Shown piece after piece: positions 45,301 through 57,300 of a DNA stretch of 64,000 bases. The first letter of the stretch is position 1; each line of letters begins with the position of its first letter. Origin of the DNA: Pyrrhosoma nymphula (lineage: Eukaryota; Arthropoda; Insecta; Odonata; Coenagrionidae); assembly GCA_963573305.1 (NCBI GenBank), contig OY754327.1:180614386-180678385 (forward strand), read 5' to 3'. A program made the position numbers and the translations under genes. The notes beneath the pieces were generated by a model, which searched no databases, was not told the DNA's origin, and was given only the letters and a program-made list of their open reading frames with translations.

Positions 45301-48300
45301 TATCGCATATACCTAATGTCTATTTTAACTTAATGAAGGGTTCCTTTGAAGCCATAACCGCATAAATACTCATTTTGTAAATATTTACTGTGTTTATCCT
45401 TTGTTTTTATTTTCATAAAATATATTCTTGACATATAGCAACATACATTTAGCCTGTGGTCCATCCTTCAACCGAAAATTTGGCATAAAGCGGAAGCTTG
45501 CAAATGAATTGGAGAGAATTGGGTTCTACCTGTAAACACTTCATTGACAGCTTTGAGGTAATTTTCAATGGGCGTGGTAAATTACAAAAAATATAGCGGT
45601 AATTTATGAAAATTACCGAGTTAATTTTCTGAGTGGCCCATCTCTAACTGCTACAGTTTCTGTGCAGTGCTATATTAGAGCAAGCTGCTGAAACATGCTG
45701 CTACAGGGCATGAACAGTAGGGTGCGGCTTATTTTTCGAAAATCGGAAAAGCTATAACTTCCACCCGTCAAAACATTCATTTTGATGAAAAAACACATAC
45801 GTGAAATTTTTGTTGAGTTGCGATATCGTTAACATGCATGCCGCATGGGGTCTGAAATACCCCACTCAAAAAAAAATGGAAATGTCGCATCATAATAACT
45901 GCTTTTACAGTAAATCTATGATTTTACGACCCTTATGGGCTAAAATTTCATTATTTTTTACCTAGCTTTAGCCGTTTAGGAGATGCAGAAGGGCGAAGCG
46001 AGCTCAAAATGCTAGTTAGGGGGCGGGCGCCGCACTTCGCCGTGCCGCCGGCGCGGACGAGTTCGCCTATCCGTAGACCCCCCCTCTAAGCGGCCCACGA
46101 CGACACTTCAACTGCTACGGTGTCTCGTGGTAATTACATAGTTCTGGAGCACTCATTCACTGGTTATGGCGAAGAACATGGTGTTTTAGTAATTATTCAA
46201 TTTATTATTAACTCGGTCATAAAAATTCCAAATCAGTCATCTTCATTTAAAAGAAATCTGTATAGCTAGCAAAAACAGCAATCTGAAGGACAGTGCACTA
46301 ATGAAAAGGAAAAATACAAGGAGTTTCAGATACCAATACTTATCTATACGTTTTTATTAAAGTTGTCTTCCTTACATCTGGCACCCTTCTTCTATGTTCT
46401 TGAACAACAAGTGACAATTCCAAGTCTTTGGTCAAAGTTCTGCAAAAATCTTTCAACAATTTAACTCCTCTCTCGGCATGGTCATTAACTTCTTGCAATG
46501 ACTTGACTACTCTCTCACCATGGAGGTAACTTGAATTCCTCGCCCAACTGGTAGATCAAAGAAATCGCAGTTAATTCCAAAATTTGAAAAAATATTAGCC
46601 GTTGTTTTCTGGGCTAAATTGGCAATACTCATTTGTGGTACATCATCTAAATGAATGTGTCTCCTCCTGGACCATTCTTCTTGTGCTCCACGAGATTTGA
46701 TACCTTCCACTAGCCTCGCTCTTTCTTCATTGCTAAGACAGGAATTGAATACTGAGAGACCCACCAGCTCCTCACTCAGGTACCAAAGGTGTCCCGTAAT
46801 TTTTATCTAAGCAACTTTGGCGACAGTAATATTAGTGCTCTCATATTCAATGAGCTTCTTTAAAAAAAGTAACTCATTTCTAGGTGCTGATGTGGTTAAC
46901 GGGGAAACAAACCAGGCATGGATATAAACTTTTACAATAAATATGCAAACATCAAATAGCCCCTTGGAATCAGCATCGGTAATTAGCACTTTGTCACGAA
47001 AAACCCAAATTTTAAGTGCGTAAATTGCTTTGCACATCCACCTCGCACAATGCCTTTGGCAGGTTCACCCCCAATAAATATAATTGAGAACTCTAAAAGC
47101 TCCCAAGTAATCATCTCAAGGCTGGTCGATCTGATAAAGGCAAATTGGGATATTAGCTTTGTAATATTTTAATAACTAATTCCTATGAACAAAAAATAGT
47201 AGCCGCGTACATTGATTTGCTCCTGTGAGAAGTTAATTATTGAGAGTTTCGTCTCCATTTTAAAACTTTCTCCGGCATCTGGGTAACTATCAATGGCCTC
47301 ATATGTACTTGTATCAATAGATGCCCACTGACGCTGGAAATTTTTTTAATAGCAAAGTTTATAGCCCAGCTGAACGTCCCATTATTTGGTGATAATCTCC
47401 TTCCAAAACAATTTCAAAGATATGGTGTTGGCAAGGCAACCATAGCAATTATTTTTTTTAATAAGTGCTCAACCTGTACTGCGGCGCCATTCTTAATCCC
47501 TTGAAAAGAATACAGCATTGGTATTACTTATCAGTTGCATCATTATAACTGAAAACATCAGGAAAAGGAAAATAAACCAACCCTTGTTAGCGCTGGTTGT
47601 ATCAAATTCAATTTCTTTAACATTATTGGAAATGTTCCATTGTACCACTATATTAAAAGCTGCTATTGCAATTGCTTTTCCGCTTCCATTTGGAAGCTCT
47701 GGGGCTGCAAGCATTTTCTTGGTTCTGACACCTGTAACAACTATTGCCAATCTCTCTTTGGTGTCATTAATACCAAGAAATGGTAGCATTTTACCATCCC
47801 AATCCAAAGTCAGTATAGGGTCCGGGGAAAATGACTCTCACTTACTCCGCTGAACTAGCCCTGTGCTTATCCCGTTGTCTCCGAATAGTACTTTCATTTA
47901 TGTTTGTTTGGGATATATCTCCTCCAAATGCGTCGCAAAAATGCTCCTGCAAAGGTGTCGTCGAGGGCCGCTTACAGGGTCTACCGACAGGTGAACTTAA
48001 ATTAAAGGTGAAGGTTCCTTAAATTAAAGGCTTAAATTAAAGGAAGGTATTGAAAGATTTTTGCAGAACTTTGACCAAAGACTTGGAATTTTCACTTGTT
48101 GTTTAAGAACATAGAAGAAGGGTGCCAGATGTAAGGAAGACAACTTTAATAAAAACATATAGATAAGTATTGGTATCTGAAACTCTTTGTATTTTTCCTT
48201 TTCATTAGTGCACTGTCCTTCAGATTGCTGTTTGATTTTGCTAGCTATACAGATTTCTTTTAAATGAAGATGACTGATTTGGAATTTTTATGACCGAGTT

Positions 48301-51300
48301 AATAATAAATTGAATAATTACTAAAACACCATGTTCTTCGCCATAACCAGTGAATGAGTGCTCCAGAACTATGTAATTATCACGAGACACCGTAGCAGTT
48401 GAGGTGTCGTCGTGGGCCGCTAAGAGGGGGGGTCTACGGATAGACGAACTCGTCCGCGCCGGCGGCGCGGCGAAGTGCGGCGCCCGCCCCCTAATTTTTT
48501 CGCGAGCTCAAAATGCTTAAAAAAGCATTTTGAGCTCGCTTTGCCCTTCTGCATCTCCTAAACGGCTAAAGCTAGGTAAAAAATAATGAAACTTTAGCCC
48601 TTAAGGGTCGTAAAATCATAGATTTACTGTAAAAGCAGTTATTATGATGCGACATTTCCATTTTTTTGAGTGGGGTATTTCAGACCCCATGCGGCATGCA
48701 TGTTAACGATATCGCAACTCAACAAAAATTTCACGTATGTGTTTTTTCATCAAAATGAATGTTTTGACGGGTTGAACTTTTAGCTTTTCCGATTTTCGAA
48801 AAATAAGCCGCACCCTAATGAACAGTGCATGTGCAAGGGGTGGATGCATTAGGGTTGGTGAAATAAAATTGTGCCCACACTTGTAAAATAGATTAGCCTG
48901 GCACTGGCTGTAGAGATGCCATCTCACGACCCCTTAAAAAAACACACCCAAACTACACGTTGGAGGCCTTTCCACATTAGCAAGGGTCTACTGTATTACT
49001 AATGCCACAAGTTTTTATTTCATGAATATGTAAGTTGATGAGGATATTCTCTGAACATACATATATGTCACATACTTAATCAATAAATTCATTAAAAATT
49101 CAATATGTGTAATTCAATATATGTAAACAAACCACCGGTGATATTGGCCTTCAGCTAAGTGGGCAGATGACTCCTGATCAACGAATCCTATAAGGTTACT
49201 TTGCTTAGTGACTAAATTGAAGATTGATGTATGATGAAGGTAGGGTTCATCTCAAATAAGGCCAAATGCATTTGAGGCTCACTGATTCAGAATAATTGGG
49301 CCAGTGTCCTATTTTGGACCACCTGCAATTTCCAATGAAGTTCTGATAACCATGAAATTTCTCCACTTGGATTTTGTCTGGGCATGTCTCTGAAGGCTCC
49401 ACAACAGCACTGGAAATTTGGTGTACACTTACACAGGGCATATGGAGTGTATACCGGTATGTAGTATACCGTAGCCAGTTCATATAGACATTGAATACAC
49501 ATACCATAAGCAAAGTCCATATACATTCGCTTCCTGCCTGAAACAATCAATGAAAATAACGGTGGACAAAAGACTTGGAAGGGGTGACAAAGTGACCAGG
49601 GCTGTAGAATCTACACTGCACCCTTTGAATTCATTGTTGCTAGTCAGAAATTTTAAAATTGCAATATTAAATTGCTTGAATTTTGGCAGTGTAGGCGGTT
49701 GCATTTCGATGCTCAGTTTTTTTTGTGGTTTTGGTCGTTTGTGTGATTTGCGTCGTTTGTTTACTTGTGATATTTACAACTAATTTGAAGTTGGAATGTG
49801 GTATACTATGTGAATTTGTTTGCATTTTCTGCAAAAAGAATGAATGGAAGGAAAGAAATTCACAGGTATGATTTAACAGTCGTGGTTCACTAAGAATCTA
49901 AGTTCAAAGAAAAATCCTTTGTTCCGCATTCAATATTTCGTATGTATCACCTTTCTGTCCTTGGACAATGTTATGATATAATTAATCTCATTTCATTGAT
50001 GAGATTTATTGTCTCACACCAGCTTTATCCATTAAGGAATCATATCACTTCGTTGGTAGGTAATGTGCTCTTGCAAAAGTTACTCTTCGGCGGAAGTTCT
50101 CATATTTTTACAAGTTGGTAAACAAAATGATGTCTCCATAATGGCTAACAAAAGCCTTAATTTGAATTATCATAGATGTGATCCTGACTACGTAAGGAAT
50201 GTTGCGTTATCTCAATGGCGCTGATTGGTGGCAGGGCTAATCACATTTGCTCGATTTGCTCTAACCATGCAAACAGCTCATAATAAATAACACGTATCAT
50301 TAAATGTGTAAATTTTGCTATGATAAATGCAGTTCATTGACAAATAAGGGTTAGAATACTGAATGAATTACAAATGATGGGCAAAAAAAATCATCGAAAT
50401 GGGAAATTTTAAAAGGCGTGCGCAAAATCAGCACGCTTTGAAATTCCTAGCATGCAGATTATAAAGTGAATCCATCGTAAAGTGAACCATCATAAAGTGG
50501 GGGTCCACTGTATATTTTAGCTCATCCCCTTTTCAGTAAATTGGCATCCCTCAAAATTGCAAGGCGCAATGGAGATATCAATGAAAAGTGAATTTGCAGT
50601 CAACATATGTGAGGTCAGATGTTCAACTAATTAGTTGGAAAAAAGTAAAAATAACATCAATATATGCACTATGTCCTTGCTTAGATATTGTGACCTCTCC
50701 TTCTGCTCGCTAGCTAATTCGGGGACGAGCGGGGAAGCCACACTCAAAAGAGGGGAGTTGGGTGAGATAAGGACATAAGGGTGAGATGGGTCGTCACATG
50801 AGCCTGGGAATGGGAAATGTGGGGTGAAGGAAGTTTCGGGGCTCTCAAATAGAATCAAGCAGCTTCCAGCAAGACACTGTGGGTGTGCGAGGACAAATAA
50901 AGTAAAATGCTTACGGAACACTTTAGTTTCAATGGTACACAATTTATTATACGGCAATCTAGCAATAAAAGAAAATGACGTACAGGGTATTATTCTTGAT
51001 TAATCTTTCTGATTGACACAGCTTCGAAATGTCTGTTTCTGTCTGTACACGAACTTCTTCTTCACACACTCAAAAAAAAAAAACACTGGCCCTGGAAATG
51101 GGACAATTTCAGCGACAATCATTAATTTCTTCCTCCACTAAATCTACGTCTAGGGCATTCACACTACACACATACATTCACTTCACATTCACACGGGAAT
51201 GGGGTATCATGGGAAAGGAAAAGGGGGTTGGGAAGAAATTATACGATTTGATATGAAAATTCACTGAGAGGGGAGGGGGGTGTAATTCTTGGTTGGAAAA

Positions 51301-54300
51301 GGGGCTTTGACTTTCTTGGGGGCAGATGATCGTTGTTCTGGACAGTTGACAGGGGCTAGCACGACTTCTTCACTGGAGGATGGGGTCTGTAATGATCGGT
51401 GAGCTTGGCATCGGTCGATTCCTCCACTTCAATGGCTGCAAGCTATATTTCCCTAATTACAATTTTGAAAATGGCACTTCTGGCCGTCTGCAAGGGTTGT
51501 CCAGGGCTGACTCTTTTTGTTGCCTCTGGGTCTTACCACTTCTTAACTAATAAAAAAAACTATTTCGTCGTCTCTCTCCTCGTATGCTCGGCCACAATTT
51601 CTCAGGATGACCCTTCTTTGCTCCCGATCCGCTCCGTTCTCCGTGTTGCTTCGCACCTTTTCTCCGTCTGAAATTTTATTTGAATCTCTCTTATCGATGT
51701 CCTTCCCCCGCTTAAATTCTTTTTTTCAGGGGAGAGGGGGGAAGTCAACTTCTCTGATGCACATATGAAAGAAAAGGAGGTAGAGAAACACTTCACACTG
51801 TGCCACGCGAGGGGGGTGGGGGAAGGTGAAAAGGATGGGGAACTCTCTCACACACTCATCCAGGCTCACACATCCACACAGCAGACTTAAACTTAAATAC
51901 GTCCTACCCCAAAATCAACAAAATACACACGAAATTTCCCTACAATGAACCGGTGCCAATCGGGAACAGTTACAATATATTGAAAAATTAGTATTTGCAA
52001 ACAGATTGACAATGAGTACTCAAGAGTCTGTCAAAGGTTCTATCCAAACCAAGAAATAACTTCACCCCGCTTACACGGCATTTAAACACTTTCAGGTATT
52101 GCTTGCTCATACAGTTTTTCCAACTTTTTCTCAAGAACCCTTCAAAGAGTCCTTAAGCTAGGGGAGTGCAGTGATTGCTGAAAGCATTCCAAAATCAACA
52201 TATGGAGGTTACTCATTGTAAAAATAACTGTATTGATAATATTGGAATCTATGAAGTCTATGTTAAAGAGTATAAACTAAAACATGTTAAAATTTAGTTT
52301 TAAAAATGATATTTAGAGCAAAAATGGATGGAATCAGTTGCGGAAGACTTACAATAGCAAAAGATGTTTATGAGCTGGAGAAAACTAATGACAATAACTT
52401 TTAGGAAATATATTAAGAAAATGCTAGTCAATTCAGAATGGAGAATTTAATTGTATGTATCTGGAGCATGAAGTGAGGGAGAGATAGTGAAAATAGATTT
52501 GAGGCTTTTGAATTTGGGTGTGAATAAGGATGAAGAGGAAATTGTGGTAGAGTTGGATGTCATGGACTGGAAAATCCATAAGTTGCTGGAGGAGATTAGT
52601 AGAAGGTGGAATAATTGGTTCAAGCAGTTATTAAGGGGCAGTGGGATGTTTAAAGGAGGAATAGGATTTAAAGGGGAGGATGCTCGGAAGGTAGGAAGAG
52701 GTATTAAAAGATGGTATTTTAGACACCATTAAGGGAGATCTTGATGGAACGAGGAGGTAGGAATATGAAGAACTGAAGGAGGAAGAATTAGAAAAAATTG
52801 TGCTAACTACATAGTGACTCTCAACACTGAGAAATTCCTTTAAAGTAGTCCATCCTCACCAACCCTGGCGAAAATATAGCGTAAAGTGGGTGTCTGCAGA
52901 GCTCCTATCAGAGAGTGAATGAAGAATTGCTCAAGCACCAAGGGAGGGTGAACGAAGAGTCAGAGCAGCATAGAGTGTAACATGGAAGAGTAAACGAAGC
53001 ATCTCCTTGGAGAGTAGATGGGGCATCAAGTCGCGATGGCGTGAAGTCTAGGAGAAGATAGAGTTGAGGAGGTGTTTAAGGAGTATATATGGAGGTTCTG
53101 TCTCTGTCACTCACATTTAAATCAGTATTTACCAAAGATAGATAATACATATTGTGAAAAATTGTCAAGTTTAATTTAGCATTGAAATAAAGGAAAATAA
53201 AAGAGCTATAAATATACCTTCTCAAAAAACAGGGATTGAATTTCCAAAAATAAATATGTATTGCTTTTCATTTATCTGTGGAATTGAAATGTGAAGAATT
53301 GTAAAAATATTTAAGCCTTATGTCATGGCAGAGGCAATAAAGAAAACTTTAACAGAGATTTTGATAAGCATATGGCTATTGCTATGAGAGAGATGATTCC
53401 GATGCATTCCAATGTAAAAACAACCTAGCGAATCTCAACTAGTGATTGTTCCCAGTGTGCCTTTTAGTTAAACCTAGAATCATCATGTCTACTATCTACC
53501 TACCTGAAGGTATAATATAACTTTTATCACATGTCTACCTATGGTACGCTAGTACGTGTCTATCTTTGCTTTTAAAATCAAAGGATGTGAGGCAAGAAAG
53601 TGCTCTGTACCTCCTGTGCATCAATGCAAGTTCTGCGAGAACTAATTTTTAAATCTAAACGCCATGATAGTTTCTGGAAAAACCATCCCGTCGCGGTAAC
53701 TGTTTTCTGGCATTAATTAATTGAAACCTATGTTGCCACATATGTATGCTGAATATAAAGTCAATATTACTGAGAATAAACAAGATTTTTTTAATTCTTA
53801 CACATTTGTTTACATCTCAATCAAGACGTTACTTGTGGAAATGTTACGACTGCGAAAAGGAGAAAACTGCTGATTGTAACAATAAACATGTAAAAATAAT
53901 CTATTGTACACTGGAAATTAATTACTCTATCAATGAAGCGTTTACTGGCTGAACCAAAATGTCTCTGATTCATTTGCAAGCTTCCTATTTTTGCCAAAAT
54001 TTCAGGCGAAAGATGAACCATGGGCTAAATACATTGCTATGTATTCATGAAAAATAAAAACCAAGGATAAATATAAACACAGTAAATATTTGCAGAATGA
54101 GGTGAAGTATAAGACTATATTCTTACTCTTCATTTACTCCTCTGAACTGACACAAGACTAATAGTTCCCATTATTACTACCCAGTGTCAGCAGCATTCAT
54201 CAACAACTCCTTTTTCCTGGCCCCATCTGTACGAGAAACTAAATTGAACCGGGAACTCACCTGTGAGTTTTTTTTATGTACATAAGCAAATTCTCAAAAG

Positions 54301-57300
54301 TTACATTCATTGTGTTTTTGAAATAGCAGTTAAATCGAAACATAAGCAAAAGTATAGAACAACTCTTTGTTTACTTCCCCAGAAGTGTTTGAGGGGTGTT
54401 CACGGGGGGACAGAGAATGAAGCATCAAAGAAGCTATGAGACACTCGCCATTCACTCTTAGGGAAGAGTCGGGGAAATGTTTTTGGTTTTCTGAAATCTC
54501 AGAAAGTAATCAGGGAGTAAAGGAAGCTCCTCGGAGTGCATAGAACTCTCCATTGATGCTACCTCTACACTTGGGCAAGCATCCAATTTTTACCTGGGAA
54601 TCCATGGTCTCTTTTGCCTGCCTCTTGAGGGAACGTTCCTAAATGCCATGAATTTATTTGGAATCCAGGAATATTTAGTTTATTTGATCTTAAAAGCAAA
54701 TAAGAATGCCTCAATAGGTGCCTTTTTAAAAATTCTAACATTACCCTGAATTATACATTATGTCAGCCATGCTACTGGCAGAAGTAAACTGCAGTGAATT
54801 TTTATACTGAAAATTATAAATTCTCATAGCTACACTGATAGGTAATGTAGGGATTTTTACTAACTGTAGATATGTAATAAAAAATCTACTGGAAGACCAA
54901 AAAATACAGAATTCTCAGATATAGTATTTCTCTGATTAATCTTGGACTTCATTAAGTTTAAGCTTAAAGACTTCTCTTAGAGATGATACTTATTGTAACC
55001 GCAGCTCTAATTGAAAAATATTTGGGTAATTTTGCTATTTAATGCTATATGCTATTTTGGGTAATTTTGCTATTTAATGTATTGTATTGAGGTTGAATAT
55101 TTTCATTCATGCTTTTCTACCCAAGCTGTTGTACTAAATCTTCCGTCAGGGACTTGGTCAAGTATCAATCGCTGAGAAAGTGAATGTGAATTTTTTCAAC
55201 AGTTAACCCTTTCACTGCTATCCATACATAAATGGGTTTTGGTTAAGCAGTGCCACCAGTGCTGCACATGCATATATGCATTTGGATGGAGCAGTACCAT
55301 CAGCGCTACTCATGCATGTATGCGTTTTTCGTGCAAACAAAATTATCCACGCTGGGGGTATTTAAATGCCCAGCAGTATTGCACGCTATGGTGAGCACTC
55401 TCTGGGATGAAGCTTAGCAGTGAAAAGGTTAAAGGTACATCTACTATACTCCATAAAATATTTAAGTGTCTATATCTAACATTCTTTTCAGATATTTCAA
55501 GAAGCAGTTGGCATTAGCAACCCAATTTAATTTGCCCCTTTTTCTGCATTGCCGAAATGCTGCTGCTGATCTTGTAAATATTTTATCTGATCATCGAGAA
55601 TCCTTAGTTGATGAAGACAAAGAAAAACTTAGAGGAGTTGTACATTCCTTTGATGGAACTACTGATGAAGCTCTCAAGATACTTGACCTTGGTTTTTATA
55701 TTGGTATCAATGGCTGGTAAGTTTTTTTACCACATTCATATATGTAGTGCATATATTTTATTTTTTCTGTACATTAGCCCTTATATTATATGAACTGGTG
55801 AGGTGATTTCTGATGAGCTAGAAAAAAATGGTAAATATGAGAGTCAAAGATGCAACCAAATTGGCACAATGTATTTTTATTCTACATTCTTTCAGAGTAC
55901 ATATTCAAGCTCAATTTAAAAAAAGGAAGTGATCATTTTTATTCCTTTTATTTTATTCCGTAAGGTGATACATGATTGCAAACATGCAAAGTAATGTTTT
56001 CATGGAAATATACTTCATTAATTACCAATTCATTAATGAATTGATGGTGGATCACAAAGGAATCTCAAGGTGATGGAACACTTTTCACTCAAATCTACAA
56101 ATTTAGACTGACCTGTGGTAAACATTTGTCAGCGATATTTTAAATAGTTGCTGATTTTAATACTTTCTATTCCCCATACACTACACCCTAAAAATTGAGG
56201 CCCAGGCCACTGGGAAATTTTCCAGAACTGTGCCACCTCATATCTCAGAAACTGAGAGCTAGAAAGAAAAAAATTTACATGGGTCTTTACATTGTTGATA
56301 TTTGTCTGTGAAAAAATTATCAGCAAAATTGCTTAAAATGGTCCGGGGGGATAAATGTGGAATGACCATATAGTGAAATCAGAGCAGCAGTCCTACCCAT
56401 CAGCATATATAGGACTTATCATGTAAATTATTTCATGCTGTGAAATTGTGCATTTTTTTACGGTGAAATAAAATTTTCAGCCCAAAACTACTTATAGCAC
56501 TTGAAGTAGTGAGATATGAAATTTAAAATTTTCTAGTTTATTTTTCAAATGGTGAGATTTGCTGCTCATATTTTAGTACCTACTTACACATTTGTTTGAG
56601 TTTTCATACTTGATACAATTCCTCTTACTAAGACTCACCTTCTGCATGTCTATTCATTGACAAGAATGGCATTATAGATTATGGGTAGAGACCTGTAAAA
56701 GGTGGGGTTATTTTATAGCCAAAAGTGGTATTATTTTCTGCAAAAGCTTGTTATTTTACCCTGAAATCGGTGTTTTTTTCACAGCAAAATGTTTGGTGTG
56801 AATTAAGTGCCCTCCCAGGCAACCTGTTGGCAATAAATGTTGAATACCATTGATTAGGGAAAATTTTAACAATTAATACCATGCTATATTCACATTTTAT
56901 ATTCTTGTACATTTCAAATAGCTAACCAATTTACATAAAGAGCCAAATTAGAGTTAAATGTCGGTATTTTCAAATGAAAAAAATTGCCAGTGTGGCCAAA
57001 ATTTCTTCTTTTACATTTGTTCTCCTATTTGTTGGCACAGTCTTGTAGGAGGAAATAAATCTCTCCAAGTCCACATTTGCACTGGGGGTCCAAATTGCTT
57101 TTAGGCAATTTAATGCAAATGGTGGTTCAAACAATTTTAATACCTGAATTGCTTTCATTATATCCACTAAACCCTGGAAATTTTGTTGCTGTAATATTCG
57201 ACGAAATTCCCCAAACCCCAACATCAACTTTTCCATCCCAATTGACTCAAGGCCATGAACTTTTTTCAATTTTGTGATTAAGTCAGGGCTCACCTCCATT

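Larger units (their letters stand above)
45718..48817 (-). mobile_element. 3.1 kb DNA transposon with ~750-bp terminal inverted repeats and 8-bp target duplication
   Basis: The left arm 45718-46456 and right arm 48050-48817 are inverted repeats, nearly identical over about 740 bp, beginning TAGGGTGCGGCTTATTTTTC. The 8-bp duplication ATGAACAG lies at 45710-45717 and 48818-48825. Each arm has a very GC-rich kernel (46019-46115 and its partner at 48415-48490). The interior carries a broken minus-strand transposase whose 3' end runs into the left arm. The superfamily is not assigned: the 8-bp duplication argues against Sola (4 bp) and Kolobok (TTAA). Confidence 0.93.

Noticed and set aside
50990..51900. 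Possible LTR or proline-rich coding region
   Set aside because: Low-complexity, strongly strand-biased sequence; no TG..CA paired repeats, primer-binding site or gag/pol motif found.
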